The translations under genes and the position numbers were made by a program. A DNA stretch of 64,000 nucleotides, from the NCBI RefSeq assembly GCF_018812025.1, contig NC_063054.1, positions 31,562,418 through 31,626,417 of the forward strand. Direction: 5' to 3'. Position 1 is the first letter of the stretch. Every line of letters begins with the position of its first letter. The notes beneath the pieces are model-generated. The model was given only the letters and a program-made list of their open reading frames with translations. It made no database searches and was not told the DNA's origin. This stretch comes from Megalobrama amblycephala. Lineage: Eukaryota > Chordata > Actinopteri > Cypriniformes > Xenocyprididae. Shown piece after piece: positions 22,655-34,181 of the stretch.

Positions 22655-23565
22655 TTTTTTACAAGATGTAATATAAGTCTAAGGTGTCCCCTGAATGTGT
22701 CTGTGAAGTTTCAGCTCAAAATACCCCATCGATTTTTTTAAATTAATTTTTTTTTGGGGCATCATTAATTATGCACCGATTCATGCTGCGGCCCCTTTAA
22801 ATCCTCACACTCCCCACCCATCGAGCTCGCGACTCTATAATACAGTGCATTTACAAAGTTCACACAGCTAATATAACCCTCAAATGGATCTTTACAAGAT
22901 GTTCGTCATGTATGCTGCATGCATGCTTCGGGTCATGTGAGTATAGTATTTATTTGGGTGTTTACATTTGATTCTGAACGAGTTTGATAGTACTCCGTGG
23001 CTAAAGCTAACATTACACACTGTTGGAGAGATTTATAAAGAATGAAGTTGTGTTTATGAATTATACAGACTGCAAGTGTTTAAAATTAAAATAACGACAG
23101 CTCTCTTGTCTCCGTGAATACAGTAATAAACGATGGTAACTTTAACCACATTTAACAGTACATTAGCAACATGCTAATGAAAAATTTAGAAAGACAATTT
23201 ACAAATATCACTAAAAATATCATCTGCCATTTTTCGCTATTGTTCTTGCTTGCTTACCTAGTCTGATGATTCATCTGCGCACAGATCCAGACGTTACTGG
23301 TTGCCCTTGTGTAATGCCTTTCATAATGTTGGGAACATGGGCTGGCATATGCAAATATTGGGGGCGTACACCCCGACTGTTACGTAACAGTCGGTGTTAT
23401 GTTGAGATTCACCTGTTCTTCGGAGGTCTTTTAAACGAATGAGATTTACATAAGAAGGAGTAAAAATGGAGTTTGAAACTCAATGTATGTCTTTTCCATG
23501 TACTGAACTCTTGTTATTCAACTATGCCAAGATAAATTCAATTTTTAATTCTAGGGCACCTTTAA
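22655..23565 (-). repeat. Roughly 1-kb MITE-like element, copy B (inverted)
   Basis: It is the reverse complement of copy A over nearly its full length. Its start (TTCTAGGGCACCTTTAA on the + strand) is intact at 23549-23565, while the other terminal few bases are degraded near 22655. It holds the longest palindrome of the four copies, 22 bp at 23373-23394 (core GTTACGTAAC), and the octamer ATGCAAAT at 23349-23356. Confidence 0.87.
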
Positions 23566-23584
23566 TGGCAACATAACAGTTTGG

Positions 23585-23880
23585 TTAGACATTATTTCGA
23601 TGGTCCACTTTAGATATTTTACTAAGTAACTTACATGTCAACTAACTCTCATTAGAGTGTAGCAGACTGCTAGTAGTCTGTTTGGGTTAGGTGTTAGGGT
23701 TCGGGTTAGTAGAATGAGTTGACACATAGATGCAAAGTTACTTATAGTCAGTAGAACATCTTTTGAGGGACCATCAAAATAAAGTGTTAGAAGTCTAATG
23801 TCTGTTCATTGACATAGTTGCAAATTTATTTATAGTTAGTAGAATGTCTTAAGCGGACCATAGAAATAAAGTGTTACCAA
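23585..23880. repeat. Dispersed repeat with AAATAAAGTGTTA blocks
   Basis: Blocks GATGGTCCACTTTAGATATT, AACTAACTCTCATTAGAGTG and AGACTGCTAGTAGTCTG (itself nearly palindromic) occur here. The phrase ACCAT(C/A)(A/G)AAATAAAGTGTTA appears twice (about 23771 and 23858). It resembles a repeat common in cyprinids; the name is not determined. Confidence 0.55.
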
Positions 23881-26267
23881 ATTTTTGTTAGCTGGGAAAG
23901 ACTTGAATGCATTTAAAAATGAGTCGTGTCTTCATGCATTAGGATGAGAATCTACCACCAGAATAAATCATTTCTGCAGTTATTAGACTGATGGCAGAGT
24001 GAAAATGCCTTCATAAAAACTGAAATCTCATCAACCACTAAAGAAGCACAATAAGATCATAATATAACCATCTAAAAGGCAATAGAGAATTTAGCATAAT
24101 AAAATCAGTGTTATTTCTAACATTGATCTTTTGCTGAAAGTCAAGGAAAATCGGAGCCACACATCATGCAGCAGCAGGAAGTGATTCTGGACATTGTGGG
24201 AACACTGAATTGCCTTAATGGCCGTAATAATGTTCAGCTATTAGCGTAGGGCAGTAATATTTGATACAGGCCACACATTTACAGTGCTGTTCAATCCTGC
24301 TGCGCAGTGGACGGCAGTGCTATGATTGACCCACTAATCTGCCCGTGGTTCTGACCCACCTGCAGTTTAGTCCATCAGTCCATTAGCTTCCTCACCATTA
24401 GTGATCATGCTGGGTGATTTTCACATCTCACTCTGTCCTCCTTTCAAATGCTCCATCACTCCCACCACCATACATTTGCATGCATAGTATGCCTTTTTAT
24501 CTTATTGTATCCCTTTGAACACTATTCACTATGTGCATTCATTTTGATTTTGTCTAACTTTTGATAATGAGTGTGAATGAAAAACTAGCAATCCTCCCAG
24601 AGGAAATGTTAGTGCTTAAATGTTGTTTGTATTGCTTAAAAGATGTTTTATTCAAAATCAAAATGTAACAGCATTCACAACCATTTTAATTCCATAATGT
24701 GATAAATTTCTGTCTAACGGGATTTTAAATGATAAAAAATGTAGGGTGGGACTTGATTTTATCCACTAGAAATTGATTGAATAATGAAAATAATAAGAGC
24801 GTTGTGTCAGAGGCAGAGTTATATTTTGATTAAACATTTTTTCTTTTGGAATTTTACAGATGGTTCATTTTCACAAAAAGGTCAGGAACATACAGTATAT
24901 CAAAGAAAACAGTTAATCAAAGTAAATTATTTTAGTTTTGTCTGATATTTCTTCTAAAATCCCTTTAGAAGAAAAAAATTGGACAGTTGTTGATATATCC
25001 AGTTCAATCATGAAACTCTAGAGGGCGCAGGCTGATAGGTCCGTGACATGCAATCTGCAAGCAATCACATCATTACCACATGGCACAAGCTGATTGGCCT
25101 CTGTTGATCCCGCAGCCAATGAGATTGCTTGCTCAACATTTAAATGGTCTGGTTGTTTGCTGTAAGCAAGTCCAGAGTTCCTCTGAAACCCTCCTCCTCT
25201 CCCAGCTCCACCTGCCTAGATCTGCTACGGGATTTATGTATATCTATCTATGCAGCAGCAGCAGCATATCATACATGCTCACAGCAGCGTCTCTGTGTAT
25301 CTAATAGCAGTAGCAAGTCCATACTTACTAAAAGTGGATAGTGTGTGTCTGAGATAATTTGGTTTTAAAAATAATTTGATTACAAAACGTTTGAGTTCAT
25401 TTTGAGCTTGCTGATTTTTCATTGCATACTGCAATATCTTGCAAATCTGTGCAGTTTGAGACACTGATGAGGTCTCATTTGAAACAATGACTGGGGTGTT
25501 TCAAGTCTTAGTTACTGTCATCTGCTGTCTATGAATGCTGTCTGGAAGCAACAAATGAGATACTACTGTAAAGAGATCTCATTTGTGATAATTCTTTTCA
25601 AACTGGATTATGCAGAGCTAGCCGCAAAACCCCCAACATCCAATGTGGTAAATAAGACATAATTTTCACAGGACTGAAAAATATGCCTTACCGTTTATGC
25701 TATTAAACACTCTGCTGTATGGCTTAATATGTGTATATAATTGGATCCTTGTGGAGCCACTCAAACTGTTAAAAGCTGCCAGCCCACATCTCAGCTCAAG
25801 AGGAGAGAGTGAGAGAAAAAGATGTTTTTTTCTTCCTAATGCCACACAACCATGAACTGTTAGGAAATTGGACGTGTGACAAAATTACAAGAAGATAAAT
25901 GGGTGGCGGATTCTTGAATTTGTGATACCACTATATACAGATCTGCCCAGATAATTCAAGAGTGAACTGGCACAAACAGGTAGCAGGTCTGCATAGCCTT
26001 GTGAGCTCCACCAAAATGACAGAATCACACAAACACACGCTAGATTCTATGCCTGGCGAACTCATCAAGATGTATGACACATTATAAATCAAGTCTGCAC
26101 GAGGTGCCCCTGAGATTTAGTCCTTAAATATGATAAGACAGATGGAGCTTTGCTCTCCCTAGGTATCCACCTCTCTCTGCCACTTTATGAGACTGTCTCC
26201 TTTCATTGTTCCCTCAGAATTTACTCAAACACCTTCTGCGGTTTCAGTTGAGATTGCATTCCAACGG
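23881..26267. other. Intergenic stretch with minor repeat fragments, no gene seen
   Basis: It includes a fragment of the GTAGGGCGGGACTTGA family at 24728-24790. A block around 25080-25290 has ATTGG/CCAAT words and a short AGC run (25252-25266). Small overlapping frames at 25080-25341 do not resemble known proteins. I support no gene here. Confidence 0.45.
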
Positions 26268-26896
26268 CTTAAACGAATAGTTCACACAAAAATTGTTATC
26301 TCATCCTCATTATTATACAGCACTCTAGAATTCTTGATTCTGATTGGTCAATTGCGGCATTCCACAATTTCCTGATTTTTGATGTAGTCCATGGCAACAT
26401 TAGACTGTACATCACCTGGGTAACCTAAACCGGTACTACTTTCCCTCAGATGACACCGCAAACTCGCACTTTCTTGTTTCATACAAATGCAGCTCCATCT
26501 AGCGTAATTTTCACAACAATAAGGTTTCAGCAAGAATATTACTGTAATATTGCTGCAGCATTCATCCTGTTGCTAAGCCGATTGTTTTATACATTGTAAT
26601 GTTTTTTTTTCTTTGTGGAGGTTTTAAAATAATATGCCTATACAGGTAAATAAAATAATTTCATGTCAAATTAATATTTTATGTCTATGTATTTATTTAT
26701 TTATTGTGTGTCATATAATATGATGAATAATGAATAAATCTGGTCATTGTTGAAAAATAAATTTATGATATGTACATTTTTGAAAATGTTTGAAATGTTT
26801 CACAGAAGAAACCATGTCTTAAAGGTTTGGAAAAATTTGAGATTGAGTAAATAATGACATTTTATTTTTAATTTTTGGGTGAACTATCCCTTCAAT
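26268..26896. repeat. CACCCAAAAATGA-family MITE with internal insertion
   Basis: The left end (AAACGAATAGTTCACACAAAA) and right end (TTTTTGGGTGAACTATCC) are inverted mates about 630 bp apart. Inside, at 26325-26400, lies a fragment shared with 12285-12372, suggesting a nested insertion. Confidence 0.65.
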
Positions 26897-26985
26897 AACA
26901 GCTAGAAGAATTCCTGTAGAAAAATTTAGATAATAACTACCCAAGAAAAAAAAATGATAAAAGCACACTGTGGATGTTTTTCATA

Positions 26986-27268
26986 TTAAAGTCATAGTTC
27001 ACCTAAAAATGAAAAATCTGTTTTCCTATATTTACTTCATTTCAAAACTGTATGACTTTCTTTCTTCTTTGGAACATAAAAAAAAAATATATTTTGAAAA
27101 ATATGTGGGGTAATTTGGCCATATAATGAAAGTCAATGGTCACCGAAGCACCGAATTACCAACATTCTTCAAAATACTTTCTTTTGTGTTTCTCAGAAGA
27201 AAATCATACAGGTTACAGCTGAGTAAATAAAGACACATTTTTAATTTTGATGTGAACTACCCTTTAAC
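26986..27268. repeat. Complete palindromic MITE, CACCCAAAAATGA-like family
   Basis: Left TTAAAGTCATAGTTCACCT and right GTGAACTACCCTTTAA are inverse. The inner TTTCTTCTTTGGAACATAA / TTCTTTTGTGTTTCTCAGAAG and central ACCGAAGCACCGAATTACCAA segments follow the usual layout. Confidence 0.8.
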
Positions 27269-28659
27269 AGTCATTGATAGGCTACAGTGCACATTCCTGC
27301 TGAATTAAGACACATTCACAGTGCTAAAGGGACAAAAGTCTTCTTATCATATGTATCAAGTTACTTATTTTGCTTTGATCATCCATTAGGAAAACTACTG
27401 TTGTGTCACAGTACTACTGAACAACAGTTGGCTGTTGTAATGGGGATTCAGAGAGCAATATGAACAGCCTCAGGCCTTCATGCACATGAAACAGAGCACA
27501 GCAGAAGTGCGTCTTCGTATCTGTTGTGCTTCATCAGCCACTAACAAGGACAACAGTGGGGTACCATACAGGTCCTGAATATTAAATAGCCCAGTTTCAA
27601 TTATCTTCCTTTTTCAATTATAAAAATTCAGCCTCTCATCTAGGAAAACGTGTCATGGTTGTTTGCTTCCATGTTCCTTTCATCAAAAATACAAAGCAGA
27701 GGAACTTGTTTCTGCTCTCTATTACATAACAAAACTGCTTCACAGCATATTACATCTATTATCAGACTCTGTCTTTTACCTCACAAGAATGTAATAATAA
27801 TATAATCTAATTACAGCAGCAGTTTGTTTTCATTTGTTTCTCCAGTAATCCTGTTTTAGTTCTCGACTTGAATTAAACTTTGAAAGGAAAGATCAAAACC
27901 GTTTGTGTGACTGAGAGAGACATCTAGTGGTAAAAGCATAGTCACAGTTTCCACCCTTATATGTTCTTTGTAAGTGTTTGCGTATTAAATTTCCAGTCTA
28001 TGAGGTTTGAGGCAAGCAATATATTTTCGCTTACCTTTACTGTTACTTTATATCAGCATATTCATCCACAGCTTTATGAACTGGACAATTGAGTGTCCAC
28101 GAGTGTTGTTGTACAAATTTCTATTATTACAATGTTTATTTTTGAACATTTTAGAATAAATACACGAGGGAAAAAAATTAGAAAACTATTTATTAGCATC
28201 AGTCACCTTTATTTGGGATTCCCAGCTTAGTGTTTCGTTGTCTTATTGCACCATCTAGTGGTGGTATGTTCTGTTTAAACTCTTTGTACTCGTTCAAAAT
28301 ATGCATACTAGCATTTAAAAACATGATTCGATGAAATGTATCGTTTTCTCTTTCCTGTTGAGTTAACGAGTTTATGTTTTTTTTTTTTTATAGTGACCAA
28401 AATAAATTTCCGTAGGCTTTCTTCACTGTGGAAATATCATTAGTATAAAATATTTACCGAATCCTCTCATTTCCTCTGAAGTTCGTGGTACCCTCACTAT
28501 GCTGAATATTGCCTGCAGGCTTATCTTCTTTTAGCATATTTAATTTGTTCTGTCATGCTTCACTACAGTCTTTGAGCCCACCTCATAGTCTTTCTTGAAG
28601 TTATTACAATCAGCACTAACCTGAACGCGCCATTATATATCTATAGGCATTAGGCGTAT
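27269..28659. other. Intergenic stretch, no gene seen
   Basis: Single-copy-looking AT-rich sequence. It contains CATCTAGTGG twice (27920 and 28252), a word often seen in CTCF-type sites, though this is only a weak match. Confidence 0.45.
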
Positions 28660-30016
28660 ATAATTGTCACATTCTTGGTGTGCAAGAACATGCAAGAAGT
28701 AATAATTCAAAAGTCTTTAATAATCAAACCAGAATGCAGAAGATCAGGAGAATACAAGAATACAAAATAGCATGAACACACTCAAAGTAAAGACAATGAC
28801 CAACAGTGAGCTGAACAAAATTATTTACAAAAGTATTTATACACAGAAGCAGATGAGACCGGTGTAATTAATTAAGTCCATGGTGGAACCAGGGTGACGA
28901 TGGACCAAGGTGGAGCCGGAGGGAACCTGAGTGATGGCAGACCACGGCGAAGCTAAGGGAGAACCAAGTTGGAGCAGAAGGGCCTAATGGTTAGAGAGTC
29001 ACACTTGTAACCCAAAGGTCGCGGGTTCGAGTCTCAGTACTGGCAGGAAATGTAAGTGGGGGGAATGAATGTACAGAGCTCTCTTCCCCAATCGCTCCCC
29101 GGGAGCCGCAGCAAAAACGGCTGCCCACTGCTCCGGGTATGTGTTCACTATTGTATGTGTGCACTTGGATGAGTGAAATGCAGAGCACAAGTTCCGAGTA
29201 TGGGACTCGTCATGTCACTTTAATCAGAAACCTATGAAACTAACAAGGGGACTGACAAGACTAAACTGCAAGGAAACACAAGAAACAGCCACATGAATGA
29301 AAACACAATGAAATCTAACATAACCCGAACCAGGTCATTAAGGAAGTTACCAGAGACAGGTTTATGGGCAGAGATGTCGAGGGTGGTCAGTGGGTAGGGA
29401 CTGGCTCCATGGTCCCCAGATCAATGAGCCAGTGCTCCCATTCTGGTTCTAGGGTGGACTGCTCTAACCTGGACCTGACAGTAGGATCCGGCCTCAGGAT
29501 GGATGCGGCGACCGGCATTGGCCTCAGGGTGGACTCTGGCGCTGGCTACGGGGATGGAGCTTGTGGTCCAAGGATGTAGCTAGCTTGTGGTCCACGGTGG
29601 GTGCTGGCTCGGGATCTGTGGAGGACATGGGCGTTGTCATTTGGTCCATGGTGGAGAATCTCTCTGGTCGTCCAGGGCCCTCCGGGCTGGGGCGATGTGA
29701 CTTATCTAGAGCGGGCAGAGAGATGGCTACTGAAGGTAGGTCCTGGGGAGTCGAAGCTGATGGTATCGTCTTCCATGACTCCCACTATGAGAGACTATCC
29801 ACAAACCCACAAGACATACTCCACAAACTCAATGAAGGCAAGGTGATCCTCACTCACCAGCAGCATCTGTCCTAGAATGTCATCCATTCTACTCCAGAAA
29901 AGCTGTTTAAGGGTTTCATCGTCCCAGTGCTCCAGGGCTGTTCTCTACAAATTCCTCCAGCATGCGACCGTTCTGTGAGTAACAGTCCATATTTTTATTT
30001 GCTTGAGGATTGGTTA
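28660..30016. repeat. Composite repeat, first copy
   Basis: It begins TGTCACATTCTTGGTG at about 28666 and includes CAAAAGTCTTTAATAATCAA and CCAGAATGCA, both shared with 30018 onward. Near 29240-29330 it carries a block (AAACTGCAAGGAAACACAAG, GAAATCTAACATAACCC) shared with 31230-31305. The 28870-28975 and 29360-29860 parts are GC-rich and made of loosely repeated GG-rich phrases (GGTGGAGCCGGAGGG, GGGTGGAC). Frames through them look like low-complexity chance. Confidence 0.6.
28976..29221 (+). repeat. tRNA-derived SINE-like element
   Basis: A tRNA-like head carries an A-box-like TAATGGTTAGAG at 28985 and a B box GGTTCGAGTC at 29024-29033, which would recruit RNA polymerase III. The body follows (CCCACTGCTCCGGGTATGTG, GAAATGCAGAGCACAAGTTC) and ends ATGTCACTTT. 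This layout fits a teleost tRNA-SINE. It sits inside the composite repeat. It is not a functional tRNA: the downstream half of the clover-leaf does not close. The family name is uncertain. Confidence 0.75.
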
Positions 30017-30017
30017 T

Positions 30018-31310
30018 TCTGTCACGTTCTTGGTGAGTTCTAATCAGCATGCACAGAGAAGTACTAATTCAAAAGTCTTTAATAATCAAACCAGAATGCA
30101 AGAGGTCACAGGAGAATACACAAAATAGTATAAACAACTTACAGTGAACTGAACAAAACAGGATAAATACACAGAAGTAAACAAGGGGGTGTAAATAAGA
30201 CACAGCCTCGCTAGAAATTTTATGTTCCCAGAACATTCTCAGAATGTCAACACTGGTGTGAAGAACGTTGCCTAGTAACATTCCCAGTACATTCAAAGAC
30301 AATCACGATGTGGAGTTCTTTTAAGGTTTGGGGGACGTTATTTTGTGGACATTCACAGAACATTCAAGACATTCTCTGAAAGTTTAGGCAACAATATTTT
30401 ATTTGTGATGTTCTCAGAATGTTTCTGCTGCCCTTGTCAAAAAATGTAACTGAAAATTAGAGCTAAACTAACTAACAAAAGAGGCTGTTCAGACAAAAAC
30501 TAATTTTTCTTAAATGCTTTACAAAAAAATGCACTTTACAGGTAATTCCTGGATTATTATTACAAAACCTTTTCTGTAAAATGCAAATCTCTTGCAGTAA
30601 GTCATTAGCTGACAACAGCACATGCATAAGCTAATGTAACCACTGCATCAGCAACTACACAGGTACTATCTTTAAATAAAGCAACATGCAGCAGAACATC
30701 AGTGTTTCTGGATCATCATTGACTGAAGCACAGGATCTACTCTTCAGCACAATGGTGACCTCACAAAACTCAGATAACAGAAACAACATTAAACACTAAC
30801 AGATCTGTCTAGATCTCTGCATCTTCACTTATTACAAACCAGTCTGACTTTATTTCTTTCATTCAAAACTTCTTAATGAGATGTTGATGTTTTATTGAAA
30901 ATAATAAAGTTTGAAGTCACCGTTATGGAGGTAAGCACTTGATTTACTTGGGCTTCTGACCCTTGACAACTTAACTTTTTTTTTCAAATTTTTTTCCTAT
31001 TGTTCTAACTATGTGTTTCTAAAGCACATTTGTTACAAAAAAAAACAAGTTGTCTGTCCTGCTTTGATATTCTGAAAGTTTTTGTCATTATGCAGAAATT
31101 ATTCAGACAGGATCATGTAGACTCACAAAGACTTCAAGATTATAGGACGTTCTGTTAACTTCCCAAATGTCCTCTTTGTAACATTCTCGTGCGACCATAA
31201 AATAAGCAAAATAGAGCAAAACTAACAAGGGGGTTATCATGGCTAAACTGCAAGGAAACACAAGAAACACATCAATGAAAACAATGAAATCTAACATAAC
31301 CCTGACAATA
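30018..31310. repeat. Composite repeat, second copy, TGTCA...TGACA ends
   Basis: It begins TGTCACGTTCTTGGTGAG and ends GAAATCTAACATAACCCTGACA, so the outermost bases are TGTCA and TGACA. The first about 170 bp and last about 90 bp match the copy at 28.7-29.3 kb. The middle (about 30215-31210) is unrelated, and its first part has the GTTCTCAGAATGTT-type words also found at 22341-22650, suggesting an insertion. Confidence 0.55.
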
Positions 31311-31849
31311 ATATAATACAGACTATTATATAGTATAATACAGTATATAGACTATATAATATAATAACCTGTTTGATTATAGGTTAGCACTGAAGAAAGC
31401 AATGTGCTGAAACTTTTGCTCATGCTTGTCTAGCTTTTAATTCACTTTCACTTTGCACTTTTTCCACTTTGCAGTGTATAAAATAAAATGTTTTTGCCAG
31501 ACTTTCTCCGGTCTGGATCTAATTCAGTGTGCGGTTAGCAATTTCTTTGTTTGTCTGCATTGATTTTTTTGGCTCTACATCTGAAGCAAAAGGATGTTTA
31601 CCTATCTGGAGCACAATAATTTCTTCCATAACCTGCTTGAAATTTTACATGCTTCATTATCAAGTTTGTTGCTCTACAAAGACTTACCACTAGATGGACA
31701 TTCCAACCACACTTGGTTTACCTTTATACATTGGATATGATAATATAGTACAGTATGTATATGGGATGTTGTGATTAAATTTAAATGCTGATAAATATTG
31801 CATTTTTTTCTTATATTGTTTTTTTTTTATTACTAGAGATACATGCCAC
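31311..31849. other. Upstream AT-rich stretch, no gene seen
   Basis: TA-rich near 31310-31370, then featureless sequence upstream of ehd3. No exon is supported. Confidence 0.45.
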
Positions 31850-31851
31850 TG

Positions 31852-31891
31852 TTTATTATATTATATTATATTATATTATATTATATTATAT
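31852..31891. repeat. (TATAT)n pentanucleotide run
   Basis: About eight tandem units of a 5-bp A/T word about 600 bp upstream of the ehd3 start codon. Confidence 0.9.
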
Positions 31892-31944
31892 CCTTAAAGG
31901 GTGTTTTTATTCATCAAGCATGATGTAAATAAAAATCTCTCTAG

Positions 31945-32519
31945 AGGAAAGCAGCAGTACCAACCATCACCATCCGCAACAATGGCGCTGCATCCCTGTC
32001 TGAGCTCTTGTGCTCTGGGTGGGGCTTTGCCAGCAGTGGGGCATTTCCTCCAGTGTCGGGTTTCTCCAGCGCACTGGCATTTAAATCTGCTGCAGTGGGA
32101 AGCCTTTGGACGTCTGTCATCGTGAGTGAATCTGCTCTGCTGGAGAATTTCGCGCTCGTTTTCTTTTCTCTTTCAAATTTCCAACAGTGTATCGCTGAAT
32201 GATACATTGTTGCGTTTAGCGGCGCGCGCTTTTATTCCAACAAAGCCTGAATGAAAATCTGCCTGTTTGGCCATGTTTTTGACCATGACATATACGCAGA
32301 ATATTATGTAATGCATTATATTTTGTAATTATGGTCTAGTCTTGTGAGCATTTTGTGTCGTGAGTGGCCTAGAGACAAGGGAACCTTTTCAATGGACTAT
32401 TAAATACATCTACGTCAGAAAAAAAATCCATTCATTTGAATACGGCTCGTTGGTGCATAAATAATTATCCAAGATAAACAGAAATAATCGTGTAAGGTTG
32501 CCTATACTCGAGTTGCATC
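31945..32519 (+). promoter_or_regulatory. Putative ehd3 promoter and 5' UTR
   Basis: This stretch directly precedes the ehd3 start codon and departs from the AT-rich surroundings: a GGGTGGGGC GC-box-like word at about 32018, and CpG-dense GCGTTTAGCGGCGCGCGC at 32214-32231. An upstream ATG at 31981 would open a short frame ending at 32125. GTGAGT at 32122-32127 could be a donor of a 5' UTR intron, with CTCGAG near 32511 as a possible acceptor. The start of transcription cannot be fixed from sequence alone. Confidence 0.45.
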
Positions 32520-32746
32520 ATGTTCAGCTGGTTGGGAACCGATGACAGGAGAAAGAAAGATCCAGAAGTCTTCCAGACTGTCAGTGAAGGACTGAAGAAG
32601 CTCTACAAAACCAAACTGCTTCCACTGGAGGAGCACTACAAATTCCATGAGTTTCACTCACCCGCTTTGGAGGATGCAGATTTTGACAATAAACCCATGG
32701 TTCTCCTGGTGGGACAGTATTCCACTGGCAAAACCAGCTTTATAAG
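32520..32746 (+). CDS. ehd3: ehd3 coding exon 1
   Basis: Encodes residues 1-75 and two bases of codon 76. It holds the start codon, the N-terminal helical region and the whole P-loop. The donor is GTATGA at 32747. The ATG fits the family start MFSW, and no upstream in-frame ATG extends the homology. Confidence 0.96.
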
Positions 32747-34137
32747 GTATGATGTGTGTTTTGGCTCCTGTTAAACAGGTGCTGGTGTCCTGAGCACTAT
32801 AAGGACATAAGTCAGGAAACTTTAAAATCAAGCACTTCATAAAATATTTAATAAAGAATAGGTCATACATGCATAAACATTATACTGTGAGTACATGAGT
32901 AAGATGTAGTGAATGTGTATGAATATATTTTTATATAACCAAAGTTTTTTGACATTTCTATTTTCATGTAAAGTGAATAATGTAGTTTTAAGTAGTATTT
33001 AATGTAATAATTATCATTAATGCTATTCATGAGAATATATTCTAATAATTATAATATAATATTTACAGGATACAAAATATTTTGTGCGTCACACGCCTAG
33101 TTTTTGTGAAACAAACATACATACTGTGAGAAGCTTTAGACCATATTCCGCCATTAGATTTGATTGAAATAGTCATCTCAAACACCACCTCTTCCATATT
33201 TTGTATAAATTTGAATAACTGTCGCAATTTTATTTGTAATATCCATAAAACCAGTTTTTCAAGTTCCATGCAAGATTCCTCACAATCCTATAAACCACTA
33301 TATTTGATGACTTCAGTGGTACAGATTTATCTTTCATCTGTTTACATGAGAATTTCTGTGTTCATTGAATACAGATCTTGATAGTACATGCTAAACAAAG
33401 TTTAACATAGTACCATAATTTTAGCTGAGACAGAGATGGTTAACTTGTAAACAGAACAGGCCTGGCTCCAGCTCTAAGATGTATCTGTATGACACAATGT
33501 CGCTGCTGTGCTGTGATGCTTGTCTGCAGGGTTATTTAAGGCTTTTGGGTCCAAAATGAAAGAAAACAAACTACTAAAGATCCCCAGGCAACAAGAGACA
33601 CTAACATTGACTCCAGCATTGCCATAGTAACTTCTCACTAAATAGGTCCCAGAATGTAGACAGTGTGGATGGAGACATACGGGTTATCCATTTTAAAAGA
33701 AATCATGTGGTCATTCCAACACTGTTAAGAATAACCTGAAGATTATTCAGACTGAGAAGTTAAAAAATATCTTAAAGTTAGTACTTCATAAGCTATAATT
33801 ATTTGAATGTTTTTGTAGGTCTATATGCAAAAGTCTGGAATTCATTAACAAGTTGTAGATTTTTTTAAAACAATTTTATAATGCTAACATTTGATTTGAG
33901 TCAACTTTTTTAACCATAAATTACACAACTGTTCAAAATTCTGAGGTCAGTAAAAAATATTTTTTGAAAGAAATTAATACTTTTATTCAGAAAAATTTAA
34001 AGTTAATTTATTCAGACTTATTCAGTTTGTTCAAAGTGACAGTATAGACTTTTTGCAATGTTACAAAAAATCTTTTTCAAATAAATCATGAAATTATGAA
34101 AAAAAAAAATATGGTTTCAACATTATATTTATATAAT

Positions 34138-34181
<44 letters not shown>

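Noticed and set aside
27920..28262. CTCF-type insulator sites (CATCTAGTGG twice)
   Set aside because: The word alone is too short and the surrounding bases do not fit the longer CTCF motif well enough to claim a site.
28976..29060. A tRNA gene
   Set aside because: A-box- and B-box-like words are present, but the stems do not close and the sequence continues into a SINE-type body.
29364..29875. Overlapping Gly/Ser/Trp-rich frames of 71-104 codons
   Set aside because: They run through loosely repeated GG-rich repeat DNA, overlap each other in different frames and match no known family.
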